Assembly (NCBI GenBank): GCA_903901045.1
Contig: CAIUPP010000120.1
Location: forward strand, 47,763-111,762
From: an uncultured Planctomycetota bacterium
Lineage (GTDB): Bacteria > Planctomycetota > Brocadiia > CAIUPP01
Reading direction: 5' to 3'
Length of the DNA stretch: 64,000 nt
Below, piece after piece: positions 39,798 to 48,306 of this stretch; within the stretch, counting starts at the first letter, position 1, and the number at the start of each line of letters is the position of its first letter. The notes beneath the pieces are model-generated. The model saw only the letters and a list, made by a program, of their open reading frames with translations. It was not told the DNA's origin and did not search any database. The translations under genes and the position numbers were made by a program.

Positions 39798-41570
39798 TCA
39801 TCCGCCCCAGTAGGGCGGAAAGCGCGCGTCCAATCGGTGTTCACCCAGGCGCCGGATACTCCGAAACACCGGTTTGGAAGGTTTCAGACTCAAACGTGCC
39901 CTGAGTTCATCGAGATGTCCGAAGCGCGAGATGATCTTCCAGTACTCATGGGGTGCTTCATCATTGGCGTTCACGACCGCAGGGTCCCAGAAGCCCACTC
40001 CGGCGGCCCCCTTCTCATAGCATTCGATTCCTTTGAGCAGGAATGTGGGGTAGGGCCAATAGTTGGCGTTGGGGTGGCCGACGTGCGCAAAATCGATCAT
40101 CGGAATTACCCGCACTCCCTCGCGGGCGCACGCCTCCATGAAGAAGTCCATGTCCCACACGCGCTTGACGCCGCCGAACGTGAATTTATGTATGGCGGGA
40201 TAGACCTCGTCAATCAACTGCTCCCTGGCGAGCCGCCGCAGGTCGAGTCCGTAGCGAAGGTTGTCCTCTTCGCAGTTCAGCGTAGTCATGCTGATTTCGA
40301 GCCGTCGGCCGTTCACCCGCCGCTTCGCCTCCTCATTCAGCACGGTCCGCAATTCGCGGACGAATGTGGTGATGATGTCGGCACGCAGCGTGGCTATTCG
40401 CGGGTCTGATTCTTCCAGCCGTCGAGGGTCCTCGCCGAACCGCGCCTGGAAAAGTGCGCAGAACGAAGGCTCGTATAATGTGACGGGGAACCCGCGCGTG
40501 AACACGATGTGTGCGCCGTCGGCGCCGAGGGCCACCGCCTCCCCCAGCACGTCGAGCAAGTGCTTCCTGACCTCCGGCACGGCCCAACTCATCCGAGCCA
40601 CCTGCGTCCCGTCCCGATCCACCGTCCGCCATTCCGGGTGTTGCCCAAAGAAAGGGGACTCGAAGAAGTCTGTGAAAGGCTCGTGGTACGACCAGAGGGC
40701 GGGACGGAACCCTATGTGCACTTTCATACCCAAGGCGTGAGCCCCGTCAATCAGCACTTTCGTCGGGTTGATACCCTTGCGCGCCAGTTCCCTGCAGGAT
40801 TCGGCCTGCCAGCACTGACCCTTATCGGCGAAACTGTTCTGCGCCTGCCCCCACATTGTGCCGTGCCGGGAAGGATAGCAGACTTGGTCCGCGCCGCCAA
40901 TATGGAGCAGGAGAGTACTGAAATCCGTGTCCCTGAAGATCTCCAATTCGGACAACAATGATTCGACCGTGGTCGGACGCCTGGCCGCCATGAAACTGAA
41001 ATGGTCGCACGTGGTGGCAAGACGCCTGGGCTTCGCATCATCTCGATCGGCGCAGAAGCCCGCTATCTCTGCGGCATGTAGGGGGATCATCTTCACATAC
41101 GCCACGCCGCAGCCGGCGGCGGCATTGTCCGACAACGGCACGTGCTGGATGTGCAGGCACTGGTCCGGTTTCAACTCGGCCACTTTCCAAAAGACCTCCT
41201 GCATCCACCAGTAGCCGGGACCTTTTGAGCTGGCTATCGGTGTCGGCGCCGTTTCGCCGTCCAGCTTCAGCCATGCATGACTCGGTGTGGCGTTAGTGGC
41301 ATAGAGGCCGATGAACAGCGCATGCCAGCCGCTGACGCACAACGGAAGCCGGAGAGGCGCGACATCGGCGTCACCCGAGGCCCAGACCATGTTGCCGGTC
41401 AATTCCTCCGCTTCATAGAGGATAACCTTCCAACAGCCCTTGGCGAGTCGTGATGTCAGCGCAGAGGGAGGCAGACAGCGGCGCATGTCGGCCACGACTA
41501 CGGCCTTCGATGCATTCGCCCACGCCGCTGCGGAGACGGCAGCCCACGGTTGGATTACCTCTGCTTGCAT
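39798..41570 (-). CDS. TIM-barrel glycosidase-like protein
   Basis: About 590 residues. An N-terminal beta domain (MQAEVIQPWAAVSAAAWANASKAVVVADMR, CLHIQHVPLSDNAAAG) precedes a barrel with KVLIDGAHALGMKVHIGFRP, SWAVPEVRKHLLDVLGEAVALGADGAHI, EISMTTLNCEEDNLRYGLDL and GAAGVGFWDPAVVNANDE. It resembles the glycosyl-hydrolase-like GHL6/GHL10 group; no catalytic pair can be assigned with certainty. The start is uncertain: ATG 41570 has GGAAGG six bases upstream; the frame is open to 41768 but that would run across the operator. Divergent from the DUF4838 gene and predicted to share its operator. Confidence 0.62.
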   Translation of the reverse strand: MQAEVIQPWAAVSAAAWANASKAVVVADMRRCLPPSALTSRLAKGCWKVILYEAEELTGNMVWASGDADVAPLRLPLCVSGWHALFIGLYATNATPSHAWLKLDGETAPTPIASSKGPGYWWMQEVFWKVAELKPDQCLHIQHVPLSDNAAAGCGVAYVKMIPLHAAEIAGFCADRDDAKPRRLATTCDHFSFMAARRPTTVESLLSELEIFRDTDFSTLLLHIGGADQVCYPSRHGTMWGQAQNSFADKGQCWQAESCRELARKGINPTKVLIDGAHALGMKVHIGFRPALWSYHEPFTDFFESPFFGQHPEWRTVDRDGTQVARMSWAVPEVRKHLLDVLGEAVALGADGAHIVFTRGFPVTLYEPSFCALFQARFGEDPRRLEESDPRIATLRADIITTFVRELRTVLNEEAKRRVNGRRLEISMTTLNCEEDNLRYGLDLRRLAREQLIDEVYPAIHKFTFGGVKRVWDMDFFMEACAREGVRVIPMIDFAHVGHPNANYWPYPTFLLKGIECYEKGAAGVGFWDPAVVNANDEAPHEYWKIISRFGHLDELRARLSLKPSKPVFRSIRRLGEHRLDARFPPYWGG

Positions 41571-41637
41571 CGCAACCTTCCAGCGGAGCCGATAGCCGTC
41601 AAGAGATGCTGCGAGGTGCCGGACAAACAGGCAGCGC

Positions 41638-41708
41638 TTGACAGGCCGATAATCACTTACTAGAATAACTGGTATTCGTGGTATACCATAGTCTCCGTGC
41701 AAAGTAAA
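41638..41708. promoter_or_regulatory. Divergent promoters with a GntR-type operator
   Basis: Plus strand: TTGACA (41638-41643), 17 bp, TAGAAT (41661-41666). Minus strand: TTTACT (41708-41703), 17 bp, TATACC (41685-41680). The 19-bp operator TGGTATTCGTGGTATACCA (41670-41688) begins 3 bp past the plus -10 and covers the minus -10. It contains the perfect palindrome TGGTATACCA. It matches the 23806 site in 16 of 19 positions and the gntR site in 13 of 19. Confidence 0.72.
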
Positions 41709-41743
41709 GAGGCCCAATTCCCTTCCCTCTGGAGAAGCGCGCG

Positions 41744-44299
41744 ATGATTTGCCGACACCTATTTCCATGTCTGTTCGCTGCGGTCATGACCGTCGGTTTG
41801 GTCTCTGCCTCTTGGGCGCAGGAAGGGATCAGTCTGGTGCGTGACGGAAAGGCGACCGCCACGGTGGTGGTGCCGGATGAGAACAATGCGCTGGCAAAGT
41901 CCGCGGCGAACTTCCTGGTCAGCACTCTGGAGAAATCCACCGGCGTTCGCCTCCCCATCGTCGAGGAAGCCAAAGCGCCCGCCGGAACCAAAGTGTTCAT
42001 CGGCGCAACCAAGGCAGCGCAGAAGATCGGTCTGGACGTCGATAAGCTTTCGGGTCTGAGTTGCGTCCTCCGCGTATCCGGCGGCGACCTGTATCTCGCC
42101 GGCAACGACCAGAGCAAGAACATCAAGGACAACCCGGTGTGCGTCACGGCGGCCAGCCGGAAAGCGGTTCACATCTTCCTTCACGACTACGCAGGGGCGC
42201 GGTGGCTGGTGCCCAACGCGCAAGAGCTCGGAACGGAGATTCCCAAGCGCAGTTCGATTGCCGCGCCCGCCAACCTGAATCGCTCATGGACGCCCGCTTT
42301 CGACTGGGTGGCGGCCTTCAATCCATCGGAAGGATACGAGTTCAACTCGATCTTCCTTAGCAGCGCAGCCTACAAGTCCTACGGCGGACATTCCTACTAT
42401 GACGCGGTGCCGGCCGCGAAGTATGCCAAGGACCATCCGGAGTACTTCGCAATGCTCGGCGGCGTCCGCAACAGCGCGTCCAATCATCTGTGCATCGGCA
42501 ACCCCGAAGTGCAGAATCTGATCTACGCCGAAATGCTCCGCTGGCTGGACGCCGGGTTCAACATGGTGCAACTGGCCCAGACCGACGGCTACAGGCCCTG
42601 CGAATGCGACAAGTGCGTGGCTATTCATGCCGACCCCAACGAACGCGTCTGGATCGTCCACAATATGCTGGCGCAGCGCCTGGCGAAGGACCGCCCGGGG
42701 AAGAAGGTGGTCATCCTTGCCTATGGTCCGACCTATGATCCGCCGAAGACTATCTCCCATTTCGGGCCGAACGTCGTCATCGAGCTTTGCCATTACGATT
42801 ACGGCGCTTTCGCGGCGTGGCAGGGGAAAGCCGACCAGTTCTTCGTCTACCTCTATAACTGGGGGGAATATCACGCGCTGGGCTTCGCGCCGAAGTCCAC
42901 GCCGCGGATGATCGCTCAGCAGACCAAGTTCTTCCGCGACCAGCATGTGCGCGGCGTGTACTGCTGCGGACTCGGCGAAAGCTGGGGGCTGGAAGGCCCG
43001 GTCTACTATGTCTACAACGCCTGCCTCGATAATCCGGACTGCGATTGGCAGGCCGAACTGGACAACTACTACCGCGCGGCGTTCGGCAAAGCGTATGTGC
43101 CGATGAAGCAGTTCTTCGATTCGTTGTATGCGCGGCTGGAGCTGAACGGGGCGGACTCTTCCTGGACGCCCGTGCTGCCGCCCTATGGTCTGCCCACCAT
43201 GCCGGGATCTCCGGAGACGCAGTATTCCTATTTCTTCCCGCCCGACTTGCTCAAGAAGATGGAGGCCAAGCTGGCGCGCGCGAAAGAACTGGAGCCCAGC
43301 GGCGCGGTGAACGCCCGCCTTCACCTGGTGGAGCGCTCCTTCCTTTATGTGCAGGATATCGCGAACATCTTCCATCTCTATCATGCGTACCAGATCGAAC
43401 CGAACTGGCAGACCTTCGAGCCGCTGGCTCGGGCGATCAAGCAGCGCGATGCGCGGGTGAAGGAGTTGTTCGTCAAGGGCGGGCCGCGCGCGCTGTTCGA
43501 CGGCTTCCCGCCGATGTTCGCCTACGGCAGCCAGACCAGCGCGCTCGCGGGGGGGACCTTGAGTGCGGCATTGTCCGCGCCGGTGAACTGGGATGTGGAT
43601 GCGTTGCGGGAGAAGAAAGTGTTGCCGGGCGTGGGCCGCAAAAAGATCGTGGTGCGCCGCGCCACGGCGCCGGTCAAGCTTGACGGCCTTCTGGACGAAG
43701 CCGACTGGGCCGCCGCCGATACGGGAGAGTTCGTCGAGATCGGCATGGGGCGGCTCGACGCGCCAACGCGCGTGAAGCTGCTGTATGACGACAAGAATTT
43801 GTACGCCTCCTTTGAATGCGAGGAGCCGCTCATTGAGAAACTGAAGGCCACGCTGAAGTCCCACGGACGGGATTCGGGCGTGTACAGCCAGGACTGCGTG
43901 GAGGTCTTCATCGACCCGCTCGGGAATGCGGACCGCTACTACCATTTCATCTGCAGCGCCCTTCCCAATTCCACCTTTGACGGGGCCCTCGGGCTTCGAA
44001 CCGACCCGGTGGACCCGCTCTTTGGCCAGGAAGATGCTTCATGGAACGGGGAATGGAGTTACGCCGGGCGGATGGATGTTGAAGGGAAGCGCTGGACGGT
44101 GGAGATCGCCATGCCATTCAAGACGCTGGGCGTTACGCCGGCGACTCAGGGGACGATGTGGAAGATGAACCTGGGCCGCGAGCGTTATGTGCAAGTCTCC
44201 GTTCCGGGTGCACCGGAGGAATTGTCGCTCTGGTCGCCCAACCTGGAGCAACGCCGGTTCGGCTCCTTCGAGGCCATGGGAGACGTGGTCTTTCAGTAG
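41744..44299 (+). CDS. Secreted DUF4838 protein with C-terminal CBM9
   Basis: 851 residues. Signal peptide MICRHLFPCLFAAVMTVGLV, cleavage near SWAQ. An alpha-glucuronidase-like N-terminal domain (about 30-150; NALAKSAANFLVSTLEKSTG, FIGATKAAQKIGL) leads into a DUF4838 barrel (about 160-560; DYAGARWLVPNAQELGTEIP, QLAQTDGYRPCECDKC, YLYNWGEYHALGF, VYCCGLGESWGLEG). Residues 635-851 are a CBM9-like sandwich (KLDGLLDEADWAAADTGEF ... EVFIDPLGNADRYYHF). It probably attacks a uronic-acid or acetylated glycan outside the cell. First gene of the long plus-strand unit; its promoter carries the operator. The CBM9 part is duplicated in the next gene. Confidence 0.82.
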   Translation: MICRHLFPCLFAAVMTVGLVSASWAQEGISLVRDGKATATVVVPDENNALAKSAANFLVSTLEKSTGVRLPIVEEAKAPAGTKVFIGATKAAQKIGLDVDKLSGLSCVLRVSGGDLYLAGNDQSKNIKDNPVCVTAASRKAVHIFLHDYAGARWLVPNAQELGTEIPKRSSIAAPANLNRSWTPAFDWVAAFNPSEGYEFNSIFLSSAAYKSYGGHSYYDAVPAAKYAKDHPEYFAMLGGVRNSASNHLCIGNPEVQNLIYAEMLRWLDAGFNMVQLAQTDGYRPCECDKCVAIHADPNERVWIVHNMLAQRLAKDRPGKKVVILAYGPTYDPPKTISHFGPNVVIELCHYDYGAFAAWQGKADQFFVYLYNWGEYHALGFAPKSTPRMIAQQTKFFRDQHVRGVYCCGLGESWGLEGPVYYVYNACLDNPDCDWQAELDNYYRAAFGKAYVPMKQFFDSLYARLELNGADSSWTPVLPPYGLPTMPGSPETQYSYFFPPDLLKKMEAKLARAKELEPSGAVNARLHLVERSFLYVQDIANIFHLYHAYQIEPNWQTFEPLARAIKQRDARVKELFVKGGPRALFDGFPPMFAYGSQTSALAGGTLSAALSAPVNWDVDALREKKVLPGVGRKKIVVRRATAPVKLDGLLDEADWAAADTGEFVEIGMGRLDAPTRVKLLYDDKNLYASFECEEPLIEKLKATLKSHGRDSGVYSQDCVEVFIDPLGNADRYYHFICSALPNSTFDGALGLRTDPVDPLFGQEDASWNGEWSYAGRMDVEGKRWTVEIAMPFKTLGVTPATQGTMWKMNLGRERYVQVSVPGAPEELSLWSPNLEQRRFGSFEAMGDVVFQ

Positions 44300-44415
44300 A
44301 GCGAGAGCGTATGTGCCATTTGGCCTTTGCGCGCAGGCTTGTGAAACGCAATGCCGGCCGCTGCAATCGTACGCCGCGGTTGCAGGTGGATGCCGGCTGC
44401 CCGGTCACCGCGCGC
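43585..44415 (+). repeat. CBM9 duplication, copy 1
   Basis: Direct repeat of about 830 bp with 45690-46520. Similarity starts near the GATGCG before the CBM9 module, includes the whole module and the stop codon, and continues through the first 40 or so codons of the following frame (TPRLQVDA in both). By eye, long stretches keep about four of five bases. Confidence 0.8.
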
Positions 44416-46398
44416 GATATTAAGCACAAGACGATTGAAACCGGGAGCGCGGGGCTGCTCGTCCTGGCCTGTTTCCTGTCCCTCAGTGTGGCGTCCGGAT
44501 GCGCCTCAAAAGAGGGAACGGTTACTCGTGAAGGTCGAGATGCGCACGTTGTTGAGATCGGCCCTGAACAGATTGTCCTGACGGACGGCTTGCAAGTGTA
44601 CATGTTCCAGACGTCAAAGGGCACGCTGGTTGCCATGGCGCAATTGAGCCTTCCGCCGGGGTATCAATTGCCGGAGAGGAACGTCTTCCCCTCCATCCCC
44701 GGGTGGATCATTTCGCGCAACCAAGGGAAGAGCTGGCAGCGATGGTCGCCCAAGGGAGTCGTGCCGTCCAGCGCTTATGAACCCGTGGCGCCCGGACCCA
44801 GGTTCGAGGGCACGGCGACGGAATTGAAAGACGGAACCGTGATGCTTCTGGAGTGGATCGCCGACGGGCCGCTACCCGACGGCAATTGGACCGGGAGCCT
44901 CTGGGAATCGCGCGACGATTGCGGGACACTCCAAGGCCCGATCCCGGTGACGGTCCATCTTCCCCAGGCGAAGACCGGCTACGACGATTCCGGCCGCCCG
45001 GGCAGCAGCATCTGCTTCCACCGCCCGCTGGTGGAACTTCCGGGGGGCGACCTGATCACCCCGGTGTACTGCCTGTTCAAGGGAGACAATACCCCGGTCG
45101 CCTACCAACCCACGATGCTCAAGATGCGTTGCGTGCTGCTGCGCTCGGCGGATCGAGGGCGCTCCTGGGGATATCTCTCAACGATTGCCGTGAATCCCGC
45201 CGTGGGGCAGGAGGGTTTCGACGAGCCGGTGATGATTCGCCTGTCCGCCGGACCGAAGGCCGGCCGCCTGATTTGCGTGATGCGGACGGGGCGTGATACC
45301 CACCTGTACCAGACCCACAGCGATGACGACGGCGCGACATGGTCCGAACCGCATTCTATCGGCCTCTTCGGGGTCGATCCGGACATGATCGAGCTGTCTG
45401 ATGGCGCGCTTGTCTGCGGCTTCCTGTGGCGAACGGGAGGCGACAGCTTTAACCCAAGGGCTCCGGTGTACCTGGCGGTCAGCAAGGACCAGGGCGACAC
45501 ATGGGAAGATCTGATCAAATTTCCGCAAGGTCAGGATCCCCGTTTCCGCCGCTGGAGTGAATATGGCGGCATTCGAGAGATTGCCCCAGGCCGACTCATC
45601 GTTCTGTACGACGTCATTCCCGATGGATGGACCGGGACGGTTCGCTATGTTGCGAGCCGCGAGATACGGTTGCCCGCGCCGGGGGACTGGCGGGCGGATG
45701 CGTCCCTCGAAAAGAACGTTCTTCCGACAGTGGGACGTAAGACGATGCGGGTGCGCCGCGCCACGGCGCCGCTCAAGCTTGACGGCCTGCTGGCCGAAGC
45801 TGACTGGGCCGCGGCCGACACGGGGGAGTTCGTTGAGATCGGCATGGGCCGGCTCGAAGCGCCGACGCTCGTCAGGTTGCTGTACGACGACCAGAATATC
45901 TATGTCGCCTTCGAGTGCGTGGAACCGCTCATCGAGAAGCTGGAGAGTTCTCTCAGGCCGCACGGACGCGATGGCGACGTGTATGCCCAGGACTGCGTGG
46001 AGGTCTTCGCCGACCCGATGGGGCATGGGGACCGGTATTATCACTTCATCTGCAGTGCCTTGCCCGATTCCACTTTTGACGGAGCGCTTGGGTTGTGCGC
46101 TGGCCCGGCGGACCCGCTCGCCGGCAAGGAAGATGCCTCGTGGAACGGCGACTGGAGTTACGTGGGGCGGATGGACCGCGAGGAGAAGCGCTGGTCCGTG
46201 GAGATGGCCATTCCTTTCAAAACGCTCGGCGTCCCGCCTCCGACGCAAGGCACGCGGTGGAAGATGAACCTGGGCCGGGAGCGCTTCGTTCATAACCTCA
46301 CCGCCTCGGAGCAGCCGGAGTTGTCCCTCTGGTCGCCCAACATGGAGCAAAGATCGTTCCACTCTTTCGAGGCCATGGGAGACGTGGTGTTTCAATAG
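44311..46398 (+). CDS. Sialidase-fold lipoprotein with C-terminal CBM9
   Basis: About 695 residues. A signal-like segment TGSAGLLVLACFLSLSVASGC with a lipobox-type VASGC is preceded by 40 residues that align with the N-terminus of the 46426 protein (FAR...TPRLQVDAxC), so the leader is a fused remnant. A BNR/sialidase propeller follows with Asp boxes SRNQGKSW, SADRGRSW, HSDDDGATW and SKDQGDTW, then a CBM9 module (about 480-695) duplicated from the previous gene. Substrate: probably a terminal glycan sugar; the sialidase Arg triad was not verified. Start uncertain; the ATG at 44311 is used, with no strong ribosome-binding site seen. Confidence 0.72.
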   Translation: MCHLAFARRLVKRNAGRCNRTPRLQVDAGCPVTARDIKHKTIETGSAGLLVLACFLSLSVASGCASKEGTVTREGRDAHVVEIGPEQIVLTDGLQVYMFQTSKGTLVAMAQLSLPPGYQLPERNVFPSIPGWIISRNQGKSWQRWSPKGVVPSSAYEPVAPGPRFEGTATELKDGTVMLLEWIADGPLPDGNWTGSLWESRDDCGTLQGPIPVTVHLPQAKTGYDDSGRPGSSICFHRPLVELPGGDLITPVYCLFKGDNTPVAYQPTMLKMRCVLLRSADRGRSWGYLSTIAVNPAVGQEGFDEPVMIRLSAGPKAGRLICVMRTGRDTHLYQTHSDDDGATWSEPHSIGLFGVDPDMIELSDGALVCGFLWRTGGDSFNPRAPVYLAVSKDQGDTWEDLIKFPQGQDPRFRRWSEYGGIREIAPGRLIVLYDVIPDGWTGTVRYVASREIRLPAPGDWRADASLEKNVLPTVGRKTMRVRRATAPLKLDGLLAEADWAAADTGEFVEIGMGRLEAPTLVRLLYDDQNIYVAFECVEPLIEKLESSLRPHGRDGDVYAQDCVEVFADPMGHGDRYYHFICSALPDSTFDGALGLCAGPADPLAGKEDASWNGDWSYVGRMDREEKRWSVEMAIPFKTLGVPPPTQGTRWKMNLGRERFVHNLTASEQPELSLWSPNMEQRSFHSFEAMGDVVFQ

Positions 46399-46520
46399 CG
46401 CCGTTTGGCCGGAATGAGAGGACGCATGGACCATTTCGATTTTGCGCGGAGCTTTCTGAAGTTCACCACGGACCACTCCAACCACACGCCGCGGCTGCAG
46501 GTGGATGCGAGTTGCACGCT
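45690..46520 (+). repeat. CBM9 duplication, copy 2
   Basis: Partner of 43585-44415. This copy is followed by the intact downstream gene (46426), so it is the arrangement from which the truncated N-terminus in copy 1 was probably derived. Confidence 0.8.
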
Positions 46521-47169
46521 CACGCCCCGCGGCGGGCCGGGCACAACGTATTACCTGACCGCGTCATGCATTTCGGAATCCATGTATGCGCCGGCGAACC
46601 TAGTGCATCAGCCGGCGTCGGAATTCGTCATGATCGCCTCCCCCGGGGAAGAGTACATGATCATCAAGTGCTTCGCCGCCGCGCGCCCGGACCTGTGCGA
46701 GGCGCACCGCGTCGGGCAGAAGATGTCCACGCACTGCGGCCAGAGCTCCACCATGCTGAAAGTGGAGGTGGACATGGCGCTCGCCGCGCGCGTGCGCAAG
46801 CTGGTGGAGTACGACGAAATCCGCAGCGCGATCCTGGGGAACCGCTGCCTCAACGGAAGGACGGCGTTCCGCGACGAGGAGGGGACGGAGGTGGTCATGG
46901 ACTACCCCATACGCATTTGCAACATCCCGCATGACCAGCGGCGGTGGCAGGTGGATACCGGGCGCGTCCTGCTGCCGAGCCGGCCGGGGAACCTGGGCCT
47001 GACCGTCTCCCGCCTGTCCCCGGCTTACATCGTTTTCAATGATTGGGATTGGGCCGAGGTGGCTATTCTGAGCCTCGCCACGTCCGATCAAAAGAAGCTC
47101 AGCGCCGCGCAGTACTGCGATATCCGCCGCTTGACGACGAAGAATGAGATCTTCTGTTTGGAGGGATGA
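46426..47169 (+). CDS. Uncharacterised cytoplasmic protein of the glycan locus
   Basis: 247 residues; no signal peptide and no known domain. Begins MDHFDFARSFLKFTTDHSNH, then TPRLQVDASCTLTP, and contains YYLTASCISESMYAPANLVHQ, a Cys-rich middle (IIKCFAAARPDLCEAHRVGQ, THCGQSS) and a soluble C-terminus ending NEIFCLEG. Its first 40 residues were duplicated to form the N-terminus of the upstream sialidase-like gene. AGGACGC precedes the ATG. It lies 28 bp after the lipoprotein stop and 3 bp before the next gene, so it belongs to the operon. Confidence 0.65.
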   Translation: MDHFDFARSFLKFTTDHSNHTPRLQVDASCTLTPRGGPGTTYYLTASCISESMYAPANLVHQPASEFVMIASPGEEYMIIKCFAAARPDLCEAHRVGQKMSTHCGQSSTMLKVEVDMALAARVRKLVEYDEIRSAILGNRCLNGRTAFRDEEGTEVVMDYPIRICNIPHDQRRWQVDTGRVLLPSRPGNLGLTVSRLSPAYIVFNDWDWAEVAILSLATSDQKKLSAAQYCDIRRLTTKNEIFCLEG

Positions 47170-47172
47170 CCC

Positions 47173-48282
47173 TTGCTGGCCTGCCGATCCTCGGAATTTG
47201 TGTACCGAAACCCGAAGCCGCACCTGCGCAGCCGGCAGGCTTATCATCCAACCCTGCTGCGCCGCCCCGATGGGGAGTTGCTGTGCAGCTTCGATCTTTG
47301 CGATGCGGTGGAGAGCCTGGACTACCGCACACACCTGTCGCGCTCTTCCGACGAAGGACGGAACTGGCAGTTTCAGGGGCAGCTTCCCACGGATGAAGCG
47401 CAATGCGCCTTGCCCGTCAGCCTTCGCCTTTGCCAGATGAGAGATGGCTCGATTGTCGGTTTCGGAGGACGCTGGCGCCGCGACAACCCGGAGGAAGGGC
47501 AGGTGAACCGCGAGACACAGGGCATGGCGCCGATGGAACTCATCCTCCTGAAGTCGGCGGATGGGGGACGTCGTTGGGGAAAGCCGAAGGTCATTGCCCC
47601 GCCCCTTGTGGGGCCCGGGTTCGAGATATGTCATCGCATCGTGGAACTTCCCGGCGGGCGCTGGCTGGCCCCGACGGGCACCTGGCGCGGGTGGAACGGC
47701 GAGCATCCCTCCGGGGACATGGCTATCGTGCTTATCAGCGATGACCAAGGCAAGAGTTGGCTGCGCTTCGGGGTCAGTTTTGACGGGCGCAAGACGGGAA
47801 CCATTCACTTTGAGCAATCGGTGGCTCCGTTGCCCGATGGGCGGCTGCTGGCGGTTTCCTGGGCGTATGACCCGCTCACCGGTCGCACGCTTCCCACCCC
47901 TTATTGTTTCAGCGCGGACAAGGGCGAGACGTTCGGCGCGCCGCGTCCGACGGGGTTCCTCGGGCAGACCTGCAAGCTTCTTCCGCTGGCGGATGGCCGC
48001 CTCCTGTGCGTGTACCGCCGCGATGACAGCCCCGGGCTCTGGGGCACTTTGTCGCACCTGGAGGGGGATGACTGGATCATCGACGAGTCCGCCCTGCTGT
48101 GGGGAAAGGGGTTGTCCAACTCCGGGATGGACGGCACCTCCAGCGTCGCCGACGGGCTGAGCGACCTGAAGTTCGGCTATCCGTCGCTCCTGCAATTGCC
48201 CTCAGGAGAGGTTCTGGTCGCTTTCTGGTGTTTTGAGAACTGGTCAACCAATATCCGCCTGCTGCGGCTGGATATTCGCTGA
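47173..48282 (+). CDS. Sialidase-fold (BNR) hydrolase, TTG start
   Basis: 369 residues without a signal peptide. Six-bladed propeller Asp boxes: SSDEGRNWQF, SADGGRRWGKP, SDDQGKSWLRF and SADKGETFGAP; strand motifs HPTLLRRPDGELLCSF, RIVELPGGRWLAPTG and SLLQLPSGEVLVAFW are typical of the GH33/BNR superfamily. The FRIP Arg motif is not obvious. GGAGG eight bases before TTG 47173 sets the start; there is no in-frame ATG nearby. It sits 3 bp after the previous stop and 24 bp before the DapA-family gene; a sialidase plus NanA-like pairing hints at, but does not prove, sialic-acid use. Confidence 0.75.
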   Translation: MLACRSSEFVYRNPKPHLRSRQAYHPTLLRRPDGELLCSFDLCDAVESLDYRTHLSRSSDEGRNWQFQGQLPTDEAQCALPVSLRLCQMRDGSIVGFGGRWRRDNPEEGQVNRETQGMAPMELILLKSADGGRRWGKPKVIAPPLVGPGFEICHRIVELPGGRWLAPTGTWRGWNGEHPSGDMAIVLISDDQGKSWLRFGVSFDGRKTGTIHFEQSVAPLPDGRLLAVSWAYDPLTGRTLPTPYCFSADKGETFGAPRPTGFLGQTCKLLPLADGRLLCVYRRDDSPGLWGTLSHLEGDDWIIDESALLWGKGLSNSGMDGTSSVADGLSDLKFGYPSLLQLPSGEVLVAFWCFENWSTNIRLLRLDIR

Positions 48283-48306
48283 GAATTTCAGAAGGGAATA
48301 CTTCCC

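Noticed and set aside
41571..41768. Longer N-terminus for the minus-strand barrel protein
   Set aside because: It would place the start codon beyond the divergent promoter and operator; ATG 41570 has its own GGAAGG site.
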